The translations under genes and the position numbers were made by a program. From UBA1413 sp964395045 (GTDB taxonomy: Bacteria > Bacteroidota > Bacteroidia > Bacteroidales > Prolixibacteraceae), in contig CAYNBE010000110.1 in NCBI GenBank assembly GCA_964395045.1, positions 1 through 12,381 of the forward strand: a DNA stretch of 12,381 bases, written 5' to 3'. The notes beneath the pieces were generated by a model. It saw nothing but the letters and a program-made list of their open reading frames with translations, did no database searches and was not told the DNA's origin. Every line of letters begins with the position of its first letter. Position 1 is the first letter of the stretch. Shown here in pieces: positions 6,543 to 12,381 of this stretch.

Positions 6543-7268
6543 TTACCAGTCTTTTTCAATTTTGCCTGTTTTTGCCTGGACAGCTTTTGCTTTCTGTACT
6601 TTTTCCTGGATCGATTTTTCATCGTTCTGGAGTGCCTGCAGAAGCTGTTCGGCATTCTGTCTAGATATCTTTGGCGGTGGCTGCTGCTGACCCTGCTGGT
6701 CCTTATTTTGATCCTGCTGATCCTTGTTCTGGTCCTTGTTCTGGTCCTTGTTCTGGTCCTTGTTCTGATCCTTGTTCTTGTCTTTGTTCTGTTGCTGTTT
6801 CTGCTGCTGTTGCTTCAACCTTTGGGCATATGCGAGGTTGTATTTTGTTTCAATATCGTTGGGATTGTTCCGAAGCGCTGTTTTATAGGCTTCAATGCTT
6901 TCATCCAGTTTTTGGTCAAATAGCCGGCTGTTCCCCAAGTTGTGGTACATGCGTGCCTTTTCCTCCTGATTTTCGGTCTGTTTGGCAAGTTTCTCGAATC
7001 CTTCGGCAGCTTCCCTGAATTTTGTCTGCTTATATACCGCATTGTTGAGGTTGAAATTCCATTTCGGGTCTTCCGGCCTTTTATCAAGGGCTTTTCGGTA
7101 TTGTGTTTCTGCTTTGCTGAAGCTGAGAGTGTCGAGCCGGGTGGTATCCCTGAGCCCCTGGAAGTAAAAGCGGTTTCCCTGCCGTACAAATTTCCGCTCG
7201 TTTTGTCCTGCAATTTCCGGATGAAAAGCGGCCAGCATCATAAATACCAGGATAATTTTTGTTCTCAT
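6543..7268 (-). CDS. batC: BatC: periplasmic TPR protein with KDQN repeat linker
   Basis: The 241-residue protein has a signal peptide (MRTKIILVFMMLAAFHPEIA, cut near residue 21) and about three TPR units between 48 and 150. Examples are RMYHNLGNSRLFDQKLDESI and AYKTALRNNPNDIETKYNLA. A highly polar linker (152-197) of Gln runs and KDQN repeats follows, and then a helical tail (201-241) ending in W. No membrane segment follows the signal, so it should be soluble in the periplasm and act as a protein-binding adaptor beside BatA and BatB. It starts 7 bases after batB ends. The repeat linker is of low complexity and its length may vary between strains. Confidence 0.87.
   Translation of the reverse strand: MRTKIILVFMMLAAFHPEIAGQNERKFVRQGNRFYFQGLRDTTRLDTLSFSKAETQYRKALDKRPEDPKWNFNLNNAVYKQTKFREAAEGFEKLAKQTENQEEKARMYHNLGNSRLFDQKLDESIEAYKTALRNNPNDIETKYNLAYAQRLKQQQQKQQQNKDKNKDQNKDQNKDQNKDQNKDQQDQNKDQQGQQQPPPKISRQNAEQLLQALQNDEKSIQEKVQKAKAVQAKTGKIEKDW
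6700..6792. repeat. 12-base tandem repeat inside batC
   Basis: On the plus strand the unit is TCCTTGTTCTGG, perfect in three copies (6721-6756). Three diverged copies follow (6757-6768, 6769-6780, 6781-6792), and a related unit lies just before at 6700-6711. On the coding strand each unit gives the four residues KDQN, so gain or loss of a unit keeps the frame. It is a coding minisatellite in a linker and has no spacers. Confidence 0.9.
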
Positions 7269-7275
7269 GCCGAAT

Positions 7276-8307
7276 TTATTTAAACAGGGTGATTTTTCTC
7301 AGATATTTGTTTTTACGTTCCATGACCAGGAATTCGAGCAGAAGGAGGATTAGTCCCGCGGCAAAGAAAAATTGGAATTGTTCCTCATATTCCGAGAATG
7401 TACGTGTTTCCATTTCGGTTTTCTGCATTTTGTTTATTTCTTCAAACAACTGATCCAGGCCAACCTGAGCAGTATTGGCCCTAAGGTAGATGCCACCTCC
7501 TGCAGCGCTGGTTTTTTCGAGCGTCACCTCATCCAGCCGTGTGATCACCACATTGCCATCCCTATCGCGGCGATAAGTGCCTGGTTCGGCACCCGGAACC
7601 GGGATAGGTGCACCCTGGGGAAGGCCCATTCCAATGGTATGAACCACGATCCCTTTCTGATGTGCCTCTTCTGCGGCGGCTACAGGATCGTCTTCGTGGT
7701 TCTCACCATCGGTAATGATGATGATGGCTTTGCTCGATTCAGGATTGGGCGTGAACGAACGGGATGCCATTTCGATTGCCGCTCCCATTGCGGTGCCTTG
7801 TTTCGGGACGATTTCAGGTTTGATGGTTGACAGGAAAAGCTGGGCGGAATTGTAATCGGAGGTGATGGGCAATTGCATATATGCATCCCCGGCAAAAACC
7901 ACCAACCCGATCTTATCATCTTTCAGTTTGCTGATCAGCCTGTCGATGGCCCGTTTGGCCCGTTCGAGCCTGTTTGGCCTGATGTCTTCAGCCAGCATGC
8001 TGTTTGAAACATCGAGCGCTATGATGATTTCCACTCCCTCGCGTTTGACCTTTTTCAGTTTTGATCCGAACTGGGGTCTGGCAGTTCCCAGAACAAAAAA
8101 CAAAAGTGCCAGCATAAAAAGGATGAATTTCAAAACAGGACGTGATTCAGATACTGAAGGCATCAGCTGTTTCAGCAGCGCAGGATCGCCGAATCTCCGC
8201 AGTGCCTTTTTTCTCATGATCCGGGAGAATATGAAAAGGAGCGTCAGCAACGGAATCAGGATAAGTCCCCAGATATACTCAGGATGTGCAAATCTGAACA
8301 TTTCCAT
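7276..8307 (-). CDS. batB: BatB: membrane-anchored VWA-domain protein
   Basis: The 343-residue protein has two N-terminal membrane segments (about 11-28 and 58-76) with a basic loop between them. A von Willebrand A domain follows (about 90-290), and a C-terminal membrane segment (312-329) is followed by basic residues. The metal-binding (MIDAS) residues are all present: D99-x-S101-x-S103 (DVSNS), T172 (GTAMG) and D200 (ITDGEN). The charge pattern puts the VWA domain in the periplasm. FVLGTARPQFGSK just before the VWA is typical of the BatA/BatB family. VWA proteins with MIDAS bind partner proteins through a divalent metal and often work with MoxR ATPases. It starts 10 bases after batA. I call it BatB, not BatA, by gene order and by its neighbour batC. 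The start could also be the ATG two codons in. Confidence 0.9.
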   Translation of the reverse strand: MEMFRFAHPEYIWGLILIPLLTLLFIFSRIMRKKALRRFGDPALLKQLMPSVSESRPVLKFILFMLALLFFVLGTARPQFGSKLKKVKREGVEIIIALDVSNSMLAEDIRPNRLERAKRAIDRLISKLKDDKIGLVVFAGDAYMQLPITSDYNSAQLFLSTIKPEIVPKQGTAMGAAIEMASRSFTPNPESSKAIIIITDGENHEDDPVAAAEEAHQKGIVVHTIGMGLPQGAPIPVPGAEPGTYRRDRDGNVVITRLDEVTLEKTSAAGGGIYLRANTAQVGLDQLFEEINKMQKTEMETRTFSEYEEQFQFFFAAGLILLLLEFLVMERKNKYLRKITLFK

Positions 8308-8317
8308 ATGCTTTCAA

Positions 8318-9325
8318 TTAAGGGAGGTTCCGGAAAAATAGAGTTCTCAGAAACAGGCCGGCAACAAGTAAAAACAGCCCGGTGATTGCAAATGGCAGAT
8401 ATTCTTCGGATCTTCTGCTGAATTCCTTCACATTAATTTTCGATTTTTCGAGTTTGTCGATCTCCTTGTAAATTTCAACCAGTTTCATATTGCTGGTTGC
8501 TCTGAAATACTGCCCGTCGGTGATCTGGGCAATTTGCCTGAGCATTCCTTCGTCGATTTTTACAGGCATATTCTGAACCTGCGTACCGAAAGGAGTCTGA
8601 ACAGGATATGGGGCCGTTCCGATAGAGCCTACCCCGATGGTGTAAACCCTGATCCCGTATGTTTTAGCTATTTCGGCTGCTGTGAGAGGAGCCACTTCAC
8701 CCCGGTTGTTTTCCCCGTCGGTGAGAAGGATGACAACCCGGCTGACTGCTTCACTGTCTTTCAACCGGGCCACAGCAGTTGCCAATCCGTTCCCGATGGC
8801 TGTTCCGTCTTCAATCAGGCCGGTCTTGATATCACTGAAAAGATTCAGAAGAACACTCCTGTCGGTCGTAAGCGGGCATTGGGTGAATGCTTCCCCGGAA
8901 AAGACAACCAGCCCCATCCGGTCGTTTTCCCGACCCGAAATAAACTCCATGGCCACTTTTTTGGCCGCTTCAAGCCGGTTAGGTGAGAAATCCATGGCCA
9001 ACATACTGGTTGATATATCGAGGGTTACCACAATATCGATCCCTTCGGTGGTCACATTTTCCCAGCTTGTGGTCGACTGGGGGCGTGCCAGTACAATTAT
9101 GAAAAAGGAAATTGCAGCCACTTCGAGCAGGAACGGAATATGACGCAGGGCATGCATCAAGGTGACTGGAGCTTCCCCGACCGAAGCGGTGGTTGACACC
9201 TGGATGCTGGCGCTATTCTTCCGGTATCTGAAAAAATACCAGAAGATCATTGGGACGAGGGCCAGCAAGAGATATAAGAGATCCGGGTTTTTAAATGTGT
9301 AGTCTCCAAACATATCCATCCTCAT
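8318..9325 (-). CDS. batA: BatA: membrane-anchored VWA-domain protein
   Basis: This 335-residue paralogue of BatB has membrane segments near 15-32, 63-80 and 310-328, with a VWA domain at about 95-290. The MIDAS set is complete: D103-x-S105-x-S107 (DISTSM), T175 (DGTAIG) and D203 (LTDGEN). FIIVLARPQSTTSW precedes the VWA, and the first cytoplasmic loop starts with RYRK, so the VWA domain should face the periplasm. The ATG overlaps the TGA of the preceding gene as ATGA (9322-9325), which supports this start and suggests translational coupling; a second ATG lies two codons in. BatA and BatB share their layout but differ in sequence, which fits a heteromeric pair. Confidence 0.9.
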   Translation of the reverse strand: MRMDMFGDYTFKNPDLLYLLLALVPMIFWYFFRYRKNSASIQVSTTASVGEAPVTLMHALRHIPFLLEVAAISFFIIVLARPQSTTSWENVTTEGIDIVVTLDISTSMLAMDFSPNRLEAAKKVAMEFISGRENDRMGLVVFSGEAFTQCPLTTDRSVLLNLFSDIKTGLIEDGTAIGNGLATAVARLKDSEAVSRVVILLTDGENNRGEVAPLTAAEIAKTYGIRVYTIGVGSIGTAPYPVQTPFGTQVQNMPVKIDEGMLRQIAQITDGQYFRATSNMKLVEIYKEIDKLEKSKINVKEFSRRSEEYLPFAITGLFLLVAGLFLRTLFFRNLP

Positions 9326-10326
9326 TTTAGTGTTACCTCCTGTCCTCCTTCATTATCCGGTGTCTGGTTTTCCGGTTTGGGCTGCTCTTCGATTTTGGTT
9401 TCGTTCACAAAGAAGTAAGCGTTGACAAGTACCAGGTTGTGATCGTCAGGTAGTGGTTTATACTTGGCAAACTTGACAAGGTCGGCAAGCGGAAGGATAT
9501 GGGTCAGGTGATCGAGCGATTTTTCACCGATCAGGCCAGGCCGGCTGCCGAATGAAGAAATAATTTCGTGCGTAGTTTGTTCCATCGCCGGAATGCCAAA
9601 ACGCTCTTCGATATATTCTCTGATTACTTCGGTGATTTCACTATAGTATTCCTTGATTTTTTCTCTTTGCCAGAGTTTCTCCTCCCTGATCCGGTCAAGC
9701 TCCCGCAATGCCACTACATGTGCCGGTTCTTTAGGCTTCGGGGGTTTTGCAAACACCGGAAGGTTTTTCTTTTTCCTCCTGATGGAATAAAGCAGGAGGA
9801 AAAGAATGGCTGCTGCAAGGATAACTCCCAGGAGATAGGGAGTCACCTCTTTTAAAGTCAGGGGGGCATCGTACGGCATCTTGATGTCGGCAGGACCTCT
9901 TGTGGTATCAATCTGAAGAGTTAATACATTCAGAACCAAGTCGTTGGTGAATAGCGAATCGTTCCGGTCTGGGAAGCGGATATCGAAACGGAAGGGAGGT
10001 ATCCTGTAAGAACCGCTGTCGAAACATGTAATCAGGTATGACTGTACAAGCCTCACCGACTTGTTGTCAAGAAAGGTGGTATCGGTTCCCGAACGTTTCA
10101 GGATTTCAATCTTCCCGGCGAGGGTATCAGGTACCTGTGCAAAACTGATATCCAGGCCGGAAGGTTTTTCAAGTGCGAGCTTCAGGTTGATCTGGTCACC
10201 GATTAGGATAGTAGTTGAGTCAAGTGTGGCGATGGCCCTTATCATCTGCCCAGGTGACCGGAAAGCAGTCAGCACCAATATCATAACTCCCGGTAGGAGT
10301 ATATATCTGAAAAAAGTTGTTTTCAA
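9322..10326 (-). CDS. BatD-like membrane protein of the bat cluster
   Basis: The 334-residue protein starts with a signal peptide (first 26 residues) and has a beta-rich periplasmic domain (about 28-140, with DSTTILIGDQINLKLALEKP). One membrane helix lies at about 161-181 with RRKKK on its cytoplasmic side. The cytoplasmic helical tail includes IREYIEERFGIPAMEQTTHE and DLVKFAKYKPLPDDHN. The layout is that of a short BatD, and the tail recalls the DUF4381-type proteins found beside VWA and MoxR genes. I cannot assign it to one family with certainty. The start codon is TTG, overlapping the TGA of the DUF58 gene as TTGA. The TTG is supported by a GGGAGG-type ribosome binding site and because the signal peptide needs these residues; the next Met (residue 15) would remove half of it. 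Its role is presumably a scaffold or partner for BatA and BatB. Confidence 0.82.
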   Translation of the reverse strand: MKTTFFRYILLPGVMILVLTAFRSPGQMIRAIATLDSTTILIGDQINLKLALEKPSGLDISFAQVPDTLAGKIEILKRSGTDTTFLDNKSVRLVQSYLITCFDSGSYRIPPFRFDIRFPDRNDSLFTNDLVLNVLTLQIDTTRGPADIKMPYDAPLTLKEVTPYLLGVILAAAILFLLLYSIRRKKKNLPVFAKPPKPKEPAHVVALRELDRIREEKLWQREKIKEYYSEITEVIREYIEERFGIPAMEQTTHEIISSFGSRPGLIGEKSLDHLTHILPLADLVKFAKYKPLPDDHNLVLVNAYFFVNETKIEEQPKPENQTPDNEGGQEVTLK

Positions 10327-11204
10327 TGGCGCGCCTCCCTCTTCTTAAACAGGTTGATCAATGATCTGACGTAATCCTCGCGGGTATTCACAAATGTTGC
10401 ATCGACACCACAACGGGTGTACATTCCTCTAAGCCGTTCCGTCTGTTTGACCCACCACTCCCGGTACATTTTTCGGGTTGCCTGATCGTTTGTGTTGACC
10501 CAGACGTATTTGCCCGTTTCCGCGTCTTTCATTTTCATCATTCCGATCGGAGGAAGTTCTTCTTCCCTTTCATCGAAAACCCGGATAGCCACTACATCGT
10601 GTTTGTTATTCGCTACCGATAAAGCACGTTCAAGGTCGGGATGTTCATCAATGAAATCGGAGATGATGAAAGCCGTGCATTTCTTTTTGATAGCATTCGT
10701 CAGATAGCGTAATGCCTCTGTGATATCGGTGCCCCGGTTTTGGGGAACAAAGTCGATCAGCTCACGGATAATCCGGAGAATGTGCGATCTGCCTTTTTTG
10801 GGAGGAATGAATTTTTCGATCGAGCCCGAAAAAAAGATCACACCGATCTTATCATTGTTCTGAATGGCTGAGAACGCAAGGATGGCTGCAATCTCGGTAA
10901 TGACATTCTTTTTCATTTTCTGGAAGGTCCCGAAATCCTGCGAACCGCTGACGTCGATCAGGAGCATGACGGTTAGTTCTCGCTCTTCTTCAAAAACCTT
11001 GATGTATGGATGGCTGTACCGTGCCGTCACATTCCAGTCGATATTCCGGATATCATCCCCGAACTGGTATTCGCGCACTTCGGCGAATGCCATACCCCGT
11101 CCTTTGAATGCACTGTGATATTCACCGGCAAAAATATTTCTGGTCAGACCGCGTGTTTTGATTTCGATCTGCCTGACTCGTTTCAGTAAATCTGTTGTCT
11201 CCAT
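10323..11204 (-). CDS. DUF58-family, VWA-like protein of the bat cluster
   Basis: The 293-residue cytoplasmic protein has the DUF58 signature GRGMAFAEVREYQFGDD followed by IRNIDWNVTAR (35-62). A VWA-like fold follows, with a MIDAS-type DVSGS (D84, S86, S88), RGTD (157-160) and ISDF (181-184). There are no membrane segments or signal peptide, unlike longer DUF58 proteins that carry N-terminal helices. In many bacteria a DUF58 gene follows a moxR gene directly and the two are thought to act together, but no activity is established. The ATG at 11202-11204 gives the usual METTDLLKRVRQIEIKTRG N-terminus. It is 141 bases behind moxR, the only sizeable gap in the cluster, and overlaps the next gene by four bases. 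Confidence 0.92.
   Translation of the reverse strand: METTDLLKRVRQIEIKTRGLTRNIFAGEYHSAFKGRGMAFAEVREYQFGDDIRNIDWNVTARYSHPYIKVFEEERELTVMLLIDVSGSQDFGTFQKMKKNVITEIAAILAFSAIQNNDKIGVIFFSGSIEKFIPPKKGRSHILRIIRELIDFVPQNRGTDITEALRYLTNAIKKKCTAFIISDFIDEHPDLERALSVANNKHDVVAIRVFDEREEELPPIGMMKMKDAETGKYVWVNTNDQATRKMYREWWVKQTERLRGMYTRCGVDATFVNTREDYVRSLINLFKKREARH
10334..10340 (-). promoter_or_regulatory. Strong ribosome binding site before a TTG start
   Basis: The minus strand reads AGGGAGG here, seven bases before the TTG at 10324-10326. Bacteroidota genes often lack a Shine-Dalgarno sequence, so a clear one next to a weak start codon is worth recording. It lies within the last codons of the DUF58 gene and decides the start of the BatD-like gene. 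Confidence 0.5.
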
Positions 11205-11345
11205 CAGGGCAATCTCAAATAGGGAATCATATTTCAGAACTTATTTTTTTTCAGCAACTCTACAATCTGCAAACTGGTAACAACACGGGTTGCAAACCGG
11301 CCACTGTCGGGTGGGCTGTTCTGTTCCTGGTTTAATACCTGATAT
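11205..11345. other. 141-base gap between moxR and the DUF58 gene
   Basis: This is the only long gap in an otherwise tight operon. On the minus strand a frame is open from 11365 to the TGA at 11234-11236. It reads protein-like near its end (FATRVVTSLQIVELLKKNKF) but lacks an ATG or GTG. An imperfect direct repeat, TGCAAACTGG (11268-11277) and TGCAAACCGG (11291-11300), is present on the plus strand. I see no strong hairpin plus T-run and no full TAnnTTTG box, so neither a terminator nor an internal promoter is supported. Confidence 0.4.
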
Positions 11346-12341
11346 TTATGGCACTTCCACCGTATTCAGGATATCGGCAATGATCTCCTCCGTTGTAATG
11401 TTATTGGCTTCGGCTTCATAGCTGAGGCCTATTCTGTGGCGCATCACATCGGGACATACAGCGCGCACATCTTCCGGTATGACATATCCTCTTCTTTTAA
11501 TGAACGCATAAGCTTTTGAAGCCAGGGCAAGGCTGATACTGGCACGCGGGGATGCACCCCAGTTGATCATGTCGCGGTATTTCTCCAGCTTGTATTCAGC
11601 CGGTTCTCTTGTTGAAAACACAATGTCGACAATGTATTTCTGAATCTTCTCATCGATGTAAACATCCCTGACCACATCCCGTGCCTTCACAATGTCGGCT
11701 GGTTTCATGATGGTAGAGGTTTCAGGAAATGTTTTCAGAAGATTTTGCTGAATGATCATTTTTTCCTCTTCCTTTTTTGGATATTGAATGACCACTTTCA
11801 GCATGAAACGGTCGACCTGTGCTTCAGGAAGAGGGTAGGTACCCTCCTGTTCGATTGGGTTTTGGGTTGCCATTACCAGGAAAGGTTCGTCGAGTGGATA
11901 TGTGTGTTCTCCGATGGTGATTTGCCTTTCCTGCATAGCTTCGAGCAATGCCGACTGAACTTTGGCCGGTGCCCTGTTGATTTCGTCGGCCAGGATGAAA
12001 TTGGCGAAAATGGGACCTTTCTTCACCGAGAATTCTTCCTTTTTCTGGCTGTAAATCATGGTGCCCACAAGATCGGCCGGTAACAGGTCGGGAGTGAACT
12101 GCACCCGTGCGAACCTGGCATCGATGGTATGGGCCAGCGATTTGATTGCCAGGGTTTTTGCCAATCCGGGAACTCCTTCCAGCAGAATATGCCCGTTCGA
12201 AAGCAATCCGATCATCAAACTTTCAACGAGATGTTTCTGACCAACAATAACTTTGTTCATTTCAAGCGAAATGAGATCAACAAATGAACTTTCCCGCTGT
12301 ATGCGTTCATTGAGTTCTTTTATGTCAACTGCCTGATTCAT
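11346..12341 (-). CDS. moxR: MoxR-type AAA+ ATPase
   Basis: The 331-residue protein is a complete MoxR ATPase, a AAA+ chaperone-like enzyme thought to remodel or activate VWA-containing partners using ATP in the cytoplasm. It has Walker A GVPGLAKT (56-63), QFTPDLLPADLVG (81-93), Walker B ILADEINRAP (116-125) and sensor 1 in MATQNPIEQEGTYPLPEAQ (N161). A probable arginine finger lies in QVDRF (R178), and sensor 2 is in WGASPRAS (R266). The C-terminal lid domain ends ILNTVEVP, a usual MoxR ending. The ATG at 12339-12341 gives the normal N-terminus with the VIVGQ motif at 31-35. It is the first gene of the minus-strand cluster. Only 40 bases of upstream sequence are in the window and no clear promoter is visible in them, so the operon may begin further upstream. 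Confidence 0.94.
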   Translation of the reverse strand: MNQAVDIKELNERIQRESSFVDLISLEMNKVIVGQKHLVESLMIGLLSNGHILLEGVPGLAKTLAIKSLAHTIDARFARVQFTPDLLPADLVGTMIYSQKKEEFSVKKGPIFANFILADEINRAPAKVQSALLEAMQERQITIGEHTYPLDEPFLVMATQNPIEQEGTYPLPEAQVDRFMLKVVIQYPKKEEEKMIIQQNLLKTFPETSTIMKPADIVKARDVVRDVYIDEKIQKYIVDIVFSTREPAEYKLEKYRDMINWGASPRASISLALASKAYAFIKRRGYVIPEDVRAVCPDVMRHRIGLSYEAEANNITTEEIIADILNTVEVP

Positions 12342-12381
12342 AAGGTAAATATTAACTGAATAAAAGATGTTTGTTAAGCGG

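Noticed and set aside
6700..6792. Repeat array as a possible CRISPR
   Set aside because: The 12-base units are directly adjacent with no spacers and encode in-frame residues.
6507..7018. Plus-strand frames with Leu/Val or Cys/Ser/Gly/Pro repeats opposite batC
   Set aside because: They are antisense readings of the KDQN and Gln repeats in batC, not membrane or Cys-rich proteins.

Overview
The window reads as a chromosomal core region of a Bacteroidota bacterium, probably of the Bacteroidales or a neighbouring order. The evidence is a FabI of the Bacteroidota type, a complete Bat (Bacteroides aerotolerance) cluster in the usual order, a DnaX C-terminal tail of the type found in this phylum, and two matches to the Bacteroidota -7 promoter consensus TAnnTTTG. 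I see no insertion sequence, CRISPR array, tRNA, rRNA or prophage signal.

Layout. Bases 1-513 are mostly non-coding. They hold a possible degenerate lipoprotein-like frame on the minus strand and a likely dnaX promoter. dnaX follows on the plus strand (514-2213), but it is split: frame 1 stops at 1617 directly after a run of ten A's, and the tau-type C-terminal tail continues in the -1 frame to 2213. Convergent to it is a gene for a small exported, phenylalanine-rich protein of unknown function (2235-2927, minus strand), which has its own candidate promoter. Everything else is one minus-strand array running from 12341 down to 3014: moxR-type AAA+ ATPase, DUF58 protein, BatD-like membrane protein, batA, batB, batC, batD, batE and fabI. 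After the 141-base gap behind moxR, the genes are separated by -4, -4, 10, 7, 36 (or 6), 35 and 11 bases, so they are very likely co-transcribed, and two junctions look translationally coupled.

How the genes fit together. From family knowledge, a MoxR ATPase works with proteins carrying von Willebrand A (VWA) domains. Here three VWA-type proteins (DUF58, BatA, BatB) keep an intact DxSxS metal-binding motif. The charge pattern around the membrane segments puts the VWA domains of BatA and BatB in the periplasm, together with the TPR domains of BatC and BatE and the beta-rich domains of BatD and the BatD-like protein. MoxR and DUF58 are cytoplasmic. The layout suggests an ATP-driven envelope assembly whose client is not known; the historical link to oxygen tolerance is not settled. 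fabI, an essential fatty-acid synthesis gene, sits 11 bases after batE and probably shares its transcript.

The most notable observation is the dnaX split. The zero frame ends at the boundary between domain III and the tail, giving a gamma-like 367-residue product, and a one-base slip on the A10 run restores a tau-like protein of about 566 residues. A short inverted repeat lies just downstream. This fits programmed frameshifting or transcriptional slippage, but a homopolymer sequencing error cannot be excluded from the sequence alone.
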